Assembly: GCF_011059145.1 (NCBI RefSeq) | Contig: NZ_JAALLT010000002.1 | Coordinates: 682,001 to 746,000, forward strand | Direction of reading: 5' to 3' | DNA: 64,000 nt | From: Halalkalibaculum roseum | GTDB lineage: Bacteria > Bacteroidota > Rhodothermia > Balneolales > Balneolaceae | Part shown: positions 54,059 to 63,362 of the stretch, piece by piece | Layout: every line of letters starts with the position of its first letter | Position numbering within the stretch: the stretch's first letter is position 1 | Made by a program: the position numbers and the translations under genes | Notes under the pieces: generated by a model | Databases searched by the model: none | What the model saw: the letters and a program-made list of their open reading frames with translations, nothing else | What the model was told of the DNA's origin: nothing

Positions 54059-55822
54059 ATGCATAAGAAGACAACAATAATTTACCGGACCAGTTTCATC
54101 GCTATCTGCCTGTCGCTATTAACATTCGTGTCCGTAGAAGTGAAAGCTCAGAGTTTTGAAGGCGGGTTATCCTTGTATGAAGAAGCCCAATACACCAAAG
54201 CGGTTGTTATATTTAACAGACTTAATAGTCCGGAAGCTAAACTATTTTCCGGGAAGAGCTATTTCAGCATGGGCAAATACGTCAGGGCTAAAGACTACCT
54301 GAACTCGGTTCCCCAAAATGCGCCTAAAGATATTTATCTGGAAGCTCTATATACCTCTTCCCTGAGTGATTTTCAGCTCGGCCATTTTGATCAGGCTTTA
54401 ACTAAACTCTTGCAATTCGAGAACGAACAGGTTAAAACCCAGCTGGTCACTGATGCCCTTCAACTTTATGATGAAATTTTGAATTTCCTGACCCTGAACC
54501 AACGAAAGGATGTTTATCAAAGTGTAACATCTAAACGCTTGAAATTTGATTTGGTAAAAACGGCACTTGGCAAGGTAAACTACTCCACTGCACGATTACT
54601 GATAAATGAATACAAAGAGACAGTTGCCGAAGATAGCCTGTCTTCCGAAGTTCAGGAGCTTCAATCCATGGTCTCCGATTCACTAAATTATGCCATGCAG
54701 ATCGCCTTTGGCAGGCAGTTGGAAGCACCCGAGGGCATAACTTATAATATCGGGGCGGCACTTCCAGAATATGATACCGGAGACCGTGAGTTCGATATAT
54801 CACAGGGTTTATACTTCGGCTATTTGCTGGCAGCAGAAGAATACAATCAACATCATAACGACAAAAAGGCTTTCATCCGGTATAAAAATACGGGCGCTGA
54901 GACTGATTCGTCTGAATATGTGATGACTGACTTTGCCTGGAATTATAATGTAGACGCGGTTCTTGGACCCTTATTTTCTGAACCGGCCGGAGAAATGTCA
55001 AGACTTGCTGAGATGTACCAGATTCCCATGCTGGCGCCCCTGGCCAATTCCGATACACTGAATGTAGATAATCCCTACCTATTTCAGGCTAATCCCACTT
55101 TCGCCTCTCACGGAAAAAAGATGGCTCGTTTCGCAGTCAATCGATTGAACATGGATACCCTTGCCGTTCTCGCCGAACGCAATTCACTGGGAGAAGCCTC
55201 TGCGTTCGCCTTCCGGGAGGAAGCTGAGAAAAATGGGGGCAAAGTCGTCCACTTTTTTGTCGAAGATTTAGAGTCTGAAGGTTATGAAGTAGCTGAATAC
55301 ACGAAATACCTGACTGCAGACAGCCTTAAGATAGATTCATTGGGTAACTACCATAATGTTGATGCCGTATACGCCCCATTCACCGGACAGGCGGCACCTA
55401 CGTTAATTGATCTTTTACTTATTGACCTCGAAGCTACAGATAGCCCTGTAACGGTATTGGGATCTCAGGAGTGGGGAGCAACACCTATTCCGGAAGATCG
55501 CCTTGGTGACCGCAGAATCTATTTCTCAGAGAGCTATTATATTAATAGCAAAAGCGATAAGGTGGATCAGTTCAGACAGAACTTCAGTGGTCGTTTTGGA
55601 ATTGAAGCCAACAGGTTTGCTATGATCGGTTATGATGCAGCGACCTATTTGCTTCAGACACTGGATAGGGTTAAAAATCCTGACTTGCTAAAAAATGCAT
55701 TATCGCGTCAACCGCTTTATGAGGGGTTGATAAGTAATATTCGCTTCGATGGAACCCATGTTAATCAGGAGGTCAAAATTTTCAGACTCTCGGCTGATAA
55801 CGGTATTCAACCTGCTAATTAA
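54059..55822 (+). CDS. LpoA-like protein: TPR region plus periplasmic-binding fold
   Basis: A 587-residue secreted protein with a signal peptide (cleavage near VEVKAQ, residue 31). Residues about 35-210 are helical TPR-like repeats (GLSLYEEAQYTKAVVIFNRL, SYFSMGKYVRAKDYLNSV). Residues about 225-587 form a leucine-binding-type periplasmic fold (NIGAALPEYDTGDREFDISQGLYFGYLLAAEEYN, VDAVLGPLFSEPAGEMSRLAEMYQIPMLAPL, NRFAMIGYDAATYLLQTL). There is no ABC permease or ATPase nearby. The two-part layout matches LpoA, the activator of PBP1A, rather than a transport receptor. It converges on mltG, another peptidoglycan gene. Confidence 0.82.
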   Translation: MHKKTTIIYRTSFIAICLSLLTFVSVEVKAQSFEGGLSLYEEAQYTKAVVIFNRLNSPEAKLFSGKSYFSMGKYVRAKDYLNSVPQNAPKDIYLEALYTSSLSDFQLGHFDQALTKLLQFENEQVKTQLVTDALQLYDEILNFLTLNQRKDVYQSVTSKRLKFDLVKTALGKVNYSTARLLINEYKETVAEDSLSSEVQELQSMVSDSLNYAMQIAFGRQLEAPEGITYNIGAALPEYDTGDREFDISQGLYFGYLLAAEEYNQHHNDKKAFIRYKNTGAETDSSEYVMTDFAWNYNVDAVLGPLFSEPAGEMSRLAEMYQIPMLAPLANSDTLNVDNPYLFQANPTFASHGKKMARFAVNRLNMDTLAVLAERNSLGEASAFAFREEAEKNGGKVVHFFVEDLESEGYEVAEYTKYLTADSLKIDSLGNYHNVDAVYAPFTGQAAPTLIDLLLIDLEATDSPVTVLGSQEWGATPIPEDRLGDRRIYFSESYYINSKSDKVDQFRQNFSGRFGIEANRFAMIGYDAATYLLQTLDRVKNPDLLKNALSRQPLYEGLISNIRFDGTHVNQEVKIFRLSADNGIQPAN

Positions 55823-55892
55823 GAGGGCAATTACTTGAAAAGAATCTTGATCGGTAATTTTAGAACAGGTGTGAAATGCAAGGTAGCTTAGA

Positions 55893-56972
55893 CTAGCGGC
55901 TGTTACGACTGTTCTCTTCAGCCTCTCTCCTTCTTTTCTCTCTATACTGTTCACGAATCCATTTCCTCCACTTTGCACTTTCTCGCTTGTGCTCTTCAAA
56001 AGTTTCTGAAAATACATGGGTGCCTTCTGGACTTGCAACCATATATAAGTAATCATGCGATGCCGGATCAAGTGCCGCCTCAATACTACTTAGGCTCGGA
56101 TTTGTAATAGGTCCGGGAGGAAGTCCGCTATTCATGTATGTATTATACGGATGGTCAATTTCATAATCTTCGTATAGCAGCCTTCTGCGTTCATTAACTA
56201 CGAAGTTTACTGTCGGATCTGCCTGTAGACGCATACCACGATTGAGCCTGTTCCAGTATAGCCCGCTGATCTTTCTTTTCTCTTCATCCCTGGTTGCCTC
56301 CCACTCTATAATTGAAGCCAAAGTCACTATTTCATCTACGGTCTTATCGATTTCACTGAAAGCCTCTTTGTTGGGCTCAATGACGGAGTTCTGAAATTCA
56401 TTTAATATTCGTTTTAGAACCGATTCAGGCGTCGTAGTCCAGTAGAGAGAATAGGTATCGGGAAATAATCTACCGAGCAGATCTTTTCTATCGATATTCA
56501 GCTCCTTAATGAAAACGGAATCATTTAGCGTTTTGTAAAATGATGCGGAGTCGAACTGAAAGGTATTAATCATCCGATCGGCAAGCCTCTCTTCTGTAGA
56601 TCCGGGAATCAATGTCACGGTAACCGGATCCTGAATACCCCTTGCCATTTTTGACAAGAGTGAATCATAGGAATAGTTACCGTCAATTTTGTAATGACCA
56701 TTTGAGAAGCGGTTCCAACCTAATAACCGGGCAGCCCATTTAAGTTCTGAGGTATCCTGAACAATACCTGAATCAGCAAATATAGCCGTTAACTCCTCAA
56801 GATTGATGGAGTCATTCAGATAGAGTTCATACTCTTTTTCAGCAGAAATAGCATCTCCGCTCTCTAGTCTCATTAGCCTTGAACCGGCTATTAAAACCAT
56901 CACCAAAAGCATTAGGCCCAAGCCTGATATAACTTCTGTTACCCGCAGTGGTATATATTTGCTATTAATCAA
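55893..56972 (-). CDS. mltG: endolytic peptidoglycan transglycosylase MltG
   Basis: Inner-membrane lytic transglycosylase that cleaves nascent glycan strands, 359 aa. One membrane helix (about 14-31) is followed by a LysM-like domain and the YceG catalytic domain. LLGRLFPDTYSLYWT is conserved, the catalytic Glu is in LASIIEWEATRDEE (Glu223), and NRLNRGMRLQADPTVNF and NTYMNSGLPPGPITNPSLSSIEAAL are typical. The motif has Trp where IEKE is usual. The C-terminus is unusually rich in Arg and Glu. It is 20 bases downstream of the BI-1 gene. Confidence 0.94.
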   Translation of the reverse strand: MINSKYIPLRVTEVISGLGLMLLVMVLIAGSRLMRLESGDAISAEKEYELYLNDSINLEELTAIFADSGIVQDTSELKWAARLLGWNRFSNGHYKIDGNYSYDSLLSKMARGIQDPVTVTLIPGSTEERLADRMINTFQFDSASFYKTLNDSVFIKELNIDRKDLLGRLFPDTYSLYWTTTPESVLKRILNEFQNSVIEPNKEAFSEIDKTVDEIVTLASIIEWEATRDEEKRKISGLYWNRLNRGMRLQADPTVNFVVNERRRLLYEDYEIDHPYNTYMNSGLPPGPITNPSLSSIEAALDPASHDYLYMVASPEGTHVFSETFEEHKRESAKWRKWIREQYREKRRREAEENSRNSR

Positions 56973-56992
56973 GACGAATTATCTCTGGAAGC

Positions 56993-57715
56993 TTACCTAC
57001 GCTGTAATTTAGACAATAACCTCAATATCTCAAGATATAACCATACAAGGGTTATTATCAGCCCGAAAGCCGTATACCATTCAAAGTATTTTGGAGCTCC
57101 TGCCTTTGCACCTTTTTCAATGAGGTCAAAATCAAGCACAAGGTTCAGAGCTGCTACTACAACCACAATCAGACTGAAACCTATCCCGAACATCCCAGTT
57201 CCCGTTACAAGGCTCAGATTGATTCCGAAGAAACCAAGAATAAAACTTGCTACATATACAATCGCAATACCTCCTGTCGCGGCCACAATTCCCATACGAA
57301 ACTTTTGGGTAACTTTAATCAGACCCGATCGATAGGTAATGAGCATTGCCGCAAAGATTCCAAGCGTCAGTGCAACGGCATTGAAAATGATTCCGTCGTA
57401 CATGGTTGCATATGCCATGGATATGGCCCCAAGAAATAATCCTTCCAATACTGAATATATAGGCGCTGTAACCGGTGCCCATTCTTTTTTAAATATGGTT
57501 ACAAGAGCTACAACGAAACCACCCAAAGCACCCAGCCAGATAAAAAGCTCCGAGGGTTGATACCAGCTTATGGTTGCTCCTATCAGAAGCAGTAAAAATA
57601 ATATACCAATTTTGTTGACGGTGCTACTAACGGTCATCGTCCCTTCCGCAGAATTGGCGACTCCCGTTTTCTTAAATATCTCTTCACTTAAAGCTGGATT
57701 CCCTGATTGAAACAT
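56993..57715 (-). CDS. Bax inhibitor-1/YccA family membrane protein
   Basis: A 240-residue protein with about seven membrane helices and an N-terminal cytoplasmic stretch (MFQSGNPALSEEIFKK). TVSSTVNKIGILFLLLLIGATISW opens the membrane part, APIYSVLEGLFLGAISMAYA and GIFAAMLITYRSGLIKVTQKFR are typical BI-1 segments, and the C-terminal YTAFGLIITLVWLYLEILRLLSKL resembles the family end. BI-1 proteins are linked to ion (calcium/proton) leak and membrane stress. A striking palindrome lies in its leader. Confidence 0.93.
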   Translation of the reverse strand: MFQSGNPALSEEIFKKTGVANSAEGTMTVSSTVNKIGILFLLLLIGATISWYQPSELFIWLGALGGFVVALVTIFKKEWAPVTAPIYSVLEGLFLGAISMAYATMYDGIIFNAVALTLGIFAAMLITYRSGLIKVTQKFRMGIVAATGGIAIVYVASFILGFFGINLSLVTGTGMFGIGFSLIVVVVAALNLVLDFDLIEKGAKAGAPKYFEWYTAFGLIITLVWLYLEILRLLSKLQRR

Positions 57716-57747
57716 ACCACTTGTTTAATTGAATTTAATTGGAGCTA

Positions 57748-57772
57748 AAAATAGGTGTTAAACACCTATTTT
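57748..57772. promoter_or_regulatory. 12-bp palindrome in the leader of the BI-1 gene
   Basis: Perfect arms AAAATAGGTGTT (57748-57759) and AACACCTATTTT (57761-57772) around a single central base, 33 to 57 bases upstream of the start codon. It may be an operator; folded as RNA it is a 10-bp stem with a T-run at its 3' end on the minus strand. Apart from this and the terminator at 57900, the 57716-58023 gap shows nothing I can identify. Confidence 0.55.
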
Positions 57773-57899
57773 AATAACAATTTTAGCGAGTAATTCAGCT
57801 GAAATAAATTCACCTGTAACTTTACAAAATATCATTCGTAGCAACGAAAGAAGAGCAAGAATATTTGGTTGCTACACAAAGCACCAAATGCCCTAAAGA

Positions 57900-57933
57900 A
57901 AAAGCTTCCGGCCCTGATCGGCCGGAAGCTTTT
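57900..57933 (-). terminator. strong intrinsic terminator of the Omp85-like gene
   Basis: Perfect 14-bp arms AAAAGCTTCCGGCC and GGCCGGAAGCTTTT around a 6-base loop, with T-rich sequence on both sides. It lies about 90 bases past the stop of the minus-strand barrel gene and separates that operon from the BI-1 and mltG genes. Confidence 0.85.
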
Positions 57934-58023
57934 ATTTATTTCAAAATATTATGACTGGCAAAAGTGCTTCTTAGATTGTTATATCTTAACAAGTTTGGAC
58001 ACAAAAGACTTTTTAAGATATCT

Positions 58024-59442
58024 CTAAAAGGTAGGATTGAATCGGATCCAGAACACAGGTGCCCTTCCGGTATCATTCAGGTCCCATGCCAGTTCAGCCC
58101 GGATAGAGCTGGAACCAACACCAAAGCCCCCATTATGCTTAAGGTCTGAGAAACTAAATGATGAGAAGCCGTTAAACGGACCGGAAGCATCTTCCAGCTC
58201 TGATTCATAAGCAGCCCATCCTGAGTCCAGGAAAAGGCTGATATAAAAATCATCAAAGTCTATCCAGTCACCGCCCTTCCATGAAGGGGAACCGAAGTGA
58301 ACTTCAGTATTGCTAAGAATCATCTGATTCCCGCCTTGAAGCGGTGAAGCAAACGGCAGTGACTTATAAGGTAGAGCACGCATTGTACCGATACCTCCAA
58401 GCTGGAATTGTTTGAAGAGCGGTGCATTTCCCGATATAGAACCTATTTTAAGCCTGTGCTTTAACAGGCCACCCCTTTCGAAATTGTAGTAGTTAATCAT
58501 TTCTCCCAGAAACTTGGTGTAGGAGTAGTCGGATGAAGCGATACCGGAGTCCCCAAATTCAAGATGACCGTTCAATGAAAAAGTATAGTATTTGCTGAGT
58601 ACCAGTCGTTTCGGATTGAAAGATGCGTTAATAGAAATACTTGAAAGATTTACTGTATCAATAGCACTTCCGTTCATAAACTCAACCGGCGGATTGGGTC
58701 GGTAACGATCTCCTGCTCCAAACAGTGCCCAGTTCGTTTCTCTTTGCTGGCTGTTATAGCGATCGTCATTGTAGGCTATACCTCCTTCAAAGAGTCTCCT
58801 GGTTCGAAAGAGCATATATAATCCCAAACCCTGCTGCTTGTAGTAATCCTGGAAATCATAGCCCCCCATAAATGAAGTTAATGAAGTTTCAATAAGACCT
58901 ACACTCCAGTAATCGTCTGTTGTCGTAGCGCTGTGGTACTCACCCCCAATAATAACCCTGTTATTTCTGCCCAGGTATTTCTCAAGGCCCACTACATATT
59001 GCCATTCGCTCTGACCAAACGAATAACCAATCATTCCATGTGGGTTGATGCCTGGTACTCCCAGGAAATTGTCATCATTGTACCACTGCATTCGTTCTCT
59101 TTTTAAACCTAAGAACAGTGCATCAACCCTGTTAAAGTGTATCATCGGTAGGCTCGGATAAACCGAATAGAGGGAATTTGAACGGTATGGCCCGGATTCT
59201 ATGGCTCCACTCAGATCTATGCCGTCTTCATTCAGGTTGTTCAGATAGTATTCGTATTCTCGCGATTCAGAATCTGTCCCCGACGTATCCTTTCCCGGTC
59301 TCTTCAGCAGTTCTTCCACCGGTTTAGAAAAGAACGGTTCATTTCTGAAAGGCTCGTCCTCCTTATCATCTCCACTGCTTTGGGCAAAAGCTACAGAAGA
59401 TGAGAACAATAATAACAGAATCGTTTTTATGGTTAATTTCAT
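58024..59442 (-). CDS. outer-membrane beta-barrel, Omp85/BamA-like without POTRA
   Basis: A 472-residue protein with a signal peptide (MKLTIKTILLLLFSSSVAFAQ), a polar N-terminal region (about 22-95), then beta strands through to the terminal FWIRFNPTF, ending in Phe as outer-membrane barrels do. LGGIGTMRALPYKSL (348-362) lies where Omp85 proteins have GG.GTLRGY, but the RGY reads RAL. FDDFYISLFLDSGWAA and VGSSSIRAELAWDLNDTG are typical late strands. No POTRA domains are seen. It is downstream of the phosphatase gene and is closed by a strong terminator. Confidence 0.82.
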   Translation of the reverse strand: MKLTIKTILLLLFSSSVAFAQSSGDDKEDEPFRNEPFFSKPVEELLKRPGKDTSGTDSESREYEYYLNNLNEDGIDLSGAIESGPYRSNSLYSVYPSLPMIHFNRVDALFLGLKRERMQWYNDDNFLGVPGINPHGMIGYSFGQSEWQYVVGLEKYLGRNNRVIIGGEYHSATTTDDYWSVGLIETSLTSFMGGYDFQDYYKQQGLGLYMLFRTRRLFEGGIAYNDDRYNSQQRETNWALFGAGDRYRPNPPVEFMNGSAIDTVNLSSISINASFNPKRLVLSKYYTFSLNGHLEFGDSGIASSDYSYTKFLGEMINYYNFERGGLLKHRLKIGSISGNAPLFKQFQLGGIGTMRALPYKSLPFASPLQGGNQMILSNTEVHFGSPSWKGGDWIDFDDFYISLFLDSGWAAYESELEDASGPFNGFSSFSFSDLKHNGGFGVGSSSIRAELAWDLNDTGRAPVFWIRFNPTF

Positions 59443-59508
59443 ACGTATAGAACACCTTTATTTACTGATCGATGTACGCATTCTACGTTACGATGTTGCA
59501 TGATCTCA

Positions 59509-61584
59509 TCAATTTTTTGCCTTTAAAATCATTACGGTAATGTCATCCTCATGATCCTTGCTACCTGACCATTTATCAATAAGTTTGGTAACCTGAGACA
59601 TGATATCGGATGCCGAAGAGTCGGCACACTCCTGGAATGTTCTGGATATTCGATCCAAACCAAGTAGTTCCCTATCCTCGTTAAAGAGCTCCATCAGTCC
59701 GTCACTCATCAGCAAGAGAACGTCTTCATTCTTCATGTTCAGTTCTTTCTCCTCGTAGGGATATTCGACGTTACTTCCCAACGGCATGCCTTTCAAGATC
59801 ATTGGCTTAACTTCCCTATTCTTACTGCAATAATATAAGGAAGGCGGCATACCTGCCGATGTATATCTAATCTTGTGTTTCTCGCATTTCAGAAGCATCA
59901 TTCCCATATACATCATCTTTAGATCCATGTTACGAATTCCTGAAGACATTCTGCGAATCATCTCCATATTTTCGTGTTCGTTAGCCAGCGTATGGAAATA
60001 GCTCTTGGCCGTGGCCACTATGATGCCGGCCTTCATACCATGTCCGGTAGCATCACCCAGTGCTATAGTCATCGTACCGTTTTTTGAAATACTGAAATCA
60101 TAGTAGTCCCCTCCTACCTCTTGCGCAGTTTCCATAAAAACGGCGATATCCCAATGATCGTTATTCGGTATTTGCTTAGGCAGCATAGACAGCTGTAAGG
60201 CACGGGCTTCTTCCAGTTCCCTGGATTTCCGTTGATTCTCGGCCTCGAGGAGTTTCCGCTCCATCTCCTTCTCTTTGTTTATTCTCTCCTGTTCAAGAGA
60301 ACGTTCGGAAAGGTGTTTGACTTCCAGCAGTTTATATTCCAGGCGCTTATGAGTTTTAGCAAAATCCCTGGAAAGATAAATTGACATAGAAAGAATAAGA
60401 ATCACCGAACCATAAAGATTACCTAGAATCGGGTTTCCCGTGTAAATCTCCATATTACTTAAGATGGTAAACAAGACCCCTCCCACGAAACCTATGAGCC
60501 CGAACCCGACGATCCATATACCCTCTTTTCGTTTGTAGAATGAGATAGTCAATACCCGAAGTATTTCCACTAAAGTGAGCATAACGAACAGATCACGGTA
60601 CATCCCCAAACCGGATGCGTTATACCAGGTTGCTACTGCCAGACCCAGACCCGCTGTCAGGAAGAACCAAAACTGAATTGGTGTTTTCTTGTAAAATAGA
60701 CTATAGGCGAATCGAAGGGCATAAATCACTGTGAGCATCAAAGCAATCAGTGAAAACCTGAAATAGGTAATTCCCATTAAAGGAGATTCGGAAAAGTTTG
60801 TTTTAATAAGCGTAAATGTAAGCAGTGACAAAAAGCCTGCGAACAGGGCAAAATAGAGATTTCTCTTCTCAGCTGGATAAAATGCAAACAGCAAGAAGTG
60901 AATGATTGTAAATGCAAGCAAGCCACCCGCATAAAACATTTGGGCCCAAGGGATTGTTGTTGCTTTTTCAATTGCACTTTCAACGTGATAGTTTAAATCA
61001 CCCAGAAGAAAACGGAAGCCTGCGTTAAACCCATAGTTGTTGTAGGATTGGGCATCATGATTGGCAAAACGAACCGCGAGTACCTGCTCGGTTGTATCCT
61101 TAAAAATGATGGATCGTGGCTGGTGATCTCTGTATGGCACAAAATCTTCTTCAAAGATGGAAACCTGACCCATCTGGTAGAGCATTTCTCCATTGAGATA
61201 GATTTCAGATGCCCCATTGTGCTGGTCCGGAATCAAAGCCAGCGGATAATCAACCAGGCTTGAATCGGGTTTGATGTGCAAGCGAAACCAACCTATGCCT
61301 TCCCATTCAATGAATGGTAATTCCGATGGGTCCAATTTAGTGCTAACCTGCTGCCAGCTGCTGTCCTCCAGTGCCGGGTCAGCCCAGTTAATATTGTCAC
61401 CGGGTTTAAATTTCCAGGTATCGGTGATGTATATAGTCTGGTCTTCAACCGAAAAATTGGATGCAGAAATATTAATCACCTCTTCAGTAAACTGCCCCTG
61501 AATGGTGCCGGGTAAGAAAACGGCTAGCATAACCACAAACCCAAATACCCGATAAGATTGTTTATATGTGCAACAATCCGGCAA
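59509..61584 (-). CDS. 7TM-DISM receptor with SpoIIE/PP2C phosphatase
   Basis: A 691-residue sensor phosphatase. An N-terminal signal (about 10-30) leads to a jelly-roll extracytoplasmic domain (about 40-200, IGWFRLHIKPD, SEIYLNGEMLYQMG). About seven membrane helices (about 217-410) of 7TM-DISM type follow, then a coiled coil (about 420-470). The C-terminal PP2C/SpoIIE phosphatase has VGGDYYDF, IALGDATGHGMKAG, LLLMSDGLMELFN and HEDDITVMIL, keeping all metal aspartates. It would dephosphorylate an anti-sigma-factor antagonist in response to an outside signal. It lies 7 bases behind the DUF4097 gene. No antagonist or kinase gene is near. Confidence 0.93.
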   Translation of the reverse strand: MPDCCTYKQSYRVFGFVVMLAVFLPGTIQGQFTEEVINISASNFSVEDQTIYITDTWKFKPGDNINWADPALEDSSWQQVSTKLDPSELPFIEWEGIGWFRLHIKPDSSLVDYPLALIPDQHNGASEIYLNGEMLYQMGQVSIFEEDFVPYRDHQPRSIIFKDTTEQVLAVRFANHDAQSYNNYGFNAGFRFLLGDLNYHVESAIEKATTIPWAQMFYAGGLLAFTIIHFLLFAFYPAEKRNLYFALFAGFLSLLTFTLIKTNFSESPLMGITYFRFSLIALMLTVIYALRFAYSLFYKKTPIQFWFFLTAGLGLAVATWYNASGLGMYRDLFVMLTLVEILRVLTISFYKRKEGIWIVGFGLIGFVGGVLFTILSNMEIYTGNPILGNLYGSVILILSMSIYLSRDFAKTHKRLEYKLLEVKHLSERSLEQERINKEKEMERKLLEAENQRKSRELEEARALQLSMLPKQIPNNDHWDIAVFMETAQEVGGDYYDFSISKNGTMTIALGDATGHGMKAGIIVATAKSYFHTLANEHENMEMIRRMSSGIRNMDLKMMYMGMMLLKCEKHKIRYTSAGMPPSLYYCSKNREVKPMILKGMPLGSNVEYPYEEKELNMKNEDVLLLMSDGLMELFNEDRELLGLDRISRTFQECADSSASDIMSQVTKLIDKWSGSKDHEDDITVMILKAKN

Positions 61585-61591
61585 TTTTTCC

Positions 61592-62611
61592 CTAATTTAT
61601 TTTTAATTCAATTTTACCGTGGTTGGTGCTGACATTGATAGGCGCTCCCCCACGTTTTACCGTACCTTCCACCCTTTGCAGGCTTCTATACCCATCAACT
61701 GACAAATCGGTAGGAAGCTTAATTTCTGTTCCATTCAATACTAAGTCAAAACCGTCCATCTCCGGAATTTCCAGAAAAATATTACCCGCTCCTGTGTCAA
61801 GGCTAATTCCTTCAGACACTCTTAGAAACTGGGCTTTAATGTCTCCGCCGCCCAGTTTTGCCAGCAATGTTCCAGATATTCGTTCCGCTATTATGCGTCC
61901 GCCATCAGAAAGCAACCTGATCTCACCGCTACTCTGATCTACAGTGATGTTGCCACCTGTGGTTTTACCGTAAATAGTACCGCTGCTTTTGTTGACGTTT
62001 ATATTGCCACCGGCGGTATATGCAGCAAGTTTGCCATTGATTTCGTCCAGGTCAATATTCCCGCCGCTCGTTTTAATCATGTGATGACCACTGAGCCCAC
62101 TGACGCTAATATTCCCGCCCGAGGTTTTAAGTTCGGTTGACATCTCTTCGGGCACATAGATCTTAAAAGAAAATCTCATCTGGTCGCTAAAAAATCCGGT
62201 CTCTTTACTTTTCCTTTCAACCGATGATACGATTTCATTACCCCGCTGTATAACTGTAATGCGATAATTATCGAGATTCTTACTGTTCGACCAGAAAGAG
62301 TATCCCCTATCCAGATACAATTCCACTTTTACCTTACTGGATGCTTCAATGGTTTGAACCTCAATATTTCCGGCTAGTGTGTAGGCTTTTAAAATTCCGG
62401 GTCCGTCCAGTGTAAACTCTTTTGTAAGATAGGGTTTGGCCTCAAAAGCACATAATTCACCCTTCACTTTTTCACCGTCGCATTTTAGGGGATTGGCATC
62501 AGCCGGAGCACCCATGAATAGCGAAATAAAAAAGACTGCCAATGAAAAACCAGCGTACGTAAGATATACCGATAATGATTTTTTCAAGCTGTTGTGCCTT
62601 TGATGATACAA
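61592..62611 (-). CDS. DUF4097-type beta-repeat envelope protein
   Basis: A 339-residue secreted protein (signal peptide about 1-40, ending MGAPADANP). The body is a beta-helix-like array of short repeats. The 'SGGNI/AGGNI/TGGNI/DGG' motif recurs about every 16-20 residues from 165 to 255 (TSGGNISVSGLSG, TSGGNIDLDEING, TAGGNINVNKSSG, TTGGNITVDQSSG, SDGGRIIAERISG, GGGDIKAQF). This is the DUF4097/adhesin-like pattern whose role is unknown. It is operonic with the sensor phosphatase (7-base gap), so it may be part of the signal input or its target. Confidence 0.88.
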   Translation of the reverse strand: MYHQRHNSLKKSLSVYLTYAGFSLAVFFISLFMGAPADANPLKCDGEKVKGELCAFEAKPYLTKEFTLDGPGILKAYTLAGNIEVQTIEASSKVKVELYLDRGYSFWSNSKNLDNYRITVIQRGNEIVSSVERKSKETGFFSDQMRFSFKIYVPEEMSTELKTSGGNISVSGLSGHHMIKTSGGNIDLDEINGKLAAYTAGGNINVNKSSGTIYGKTTGGNITVDQSSGEIRLLSDGGRIIAERISGTLLAKLGGGDIKAQFLRVSEGISLDTGAGNIFLEIPEMDGFDLVLNGTEIKLPTDLSVDGYRSLQRVEGTVKRGGAPINVSTNHGKIELKIN

Positions 62612-62658
62612 TCTTACAGCGTCTACGATGATTGATTTATTAAGTTACACGATGATAA

Positions 62659-63201
62659 TTAGATATCTTTGAATACTTCAATAAGGAAACGTATATGTTC
62701 ATTTAATGGTATGTCAATAAGTTCTGCCCCTCTCCTGATGTCTTCTCGCGGTACACTCTCGGCAAATCTCTTATCTTTTAGCTTTTTGGTCACTGATTTC
62801 ACTTTCATATCCTGAAAACCGTTTGGACGCATCAAAGAAACGGCATTCATAAACCCGGATAGCTCATCACAAGCGAAAAGGTACCTCTCAATCTGGGTTT
62901 CGGGCTCTCTTCCGGTTCTTTCCGGCGCATGAGCCTCAATAGCTTTAATTATAACCTCGTTGTAGCCTTTTTCCGGTAAAATATCATTGACGGCTTTATT
63001 TGGGTGTTCCTCAGGAAATTTCTCCCAATCCAGGTCATGAAGTAATCCGGCCGTCCACCACTGCTCTATTTCTTCCTCTGATTTGTTTAAATCTCTTGCA
63101 TATGCTTCAGTAGCCATGGCAACCATGTGGCAGTGATGTCTAAGATTTTCATTGTCTATATACTCTCGAAGCAGCTTTTCCGATTCTGTTCTTTCAACCA
63201 T
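62659..63201 (-). CDS. HD-domain hydrolase
   Basis: A 180-residue metal-dependent phosphohydrolase-like protein. The first His lies in LRHHCHMVAMATEAYA, the HD pair in AGLLHDLDWEKFPEEHPNKA, and the later acid in FACDELSGFMNAVSLMRPNG, matching the HD/HDIG layout. Similar proteins are annotated as HDIG-domain hydrolases of unknown substrate. It lies 47 bases upstream of the DUF4097 gene in the same direction and may head that operon. Confidence 0.9.
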   Translation of the reverse strand: MVERTESEKLLREYIDNENLRHHCHMVAMATEAYARDLNKSEEEIEQWWTAGLLHDLDWEKFPEEHPNKAVNDILPEKGYNEVIIKAIEAHAPERTGREPETQIERYLFACDELSGFMNAVSLMRPNGFQDMKVKSVTKKLKDKRFAESVPREDIRRGAELIDIPLNEHIRFLIEVFKDI

Positions 63202-63362
63202 AATACTTGCTGATACTTATTAGATATTGAGTCAATTTAGATAAAAGAAATATCATTTATTAGCGAATCTGTCAATGATAAGAGCTGACAAAATGAAAAT
63301 GAGTTCTATTATAAGATATATGGTAATGGAGGTTTATCTCAGTTAACTAATTTTAAAACGAA

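Noticed and set aside
63270-63345. Short frame beginning MIRADKMKMSS before the sigma factor
   Set aside because: Only about 23 codons, no ribosome binding site and no recognisable features.
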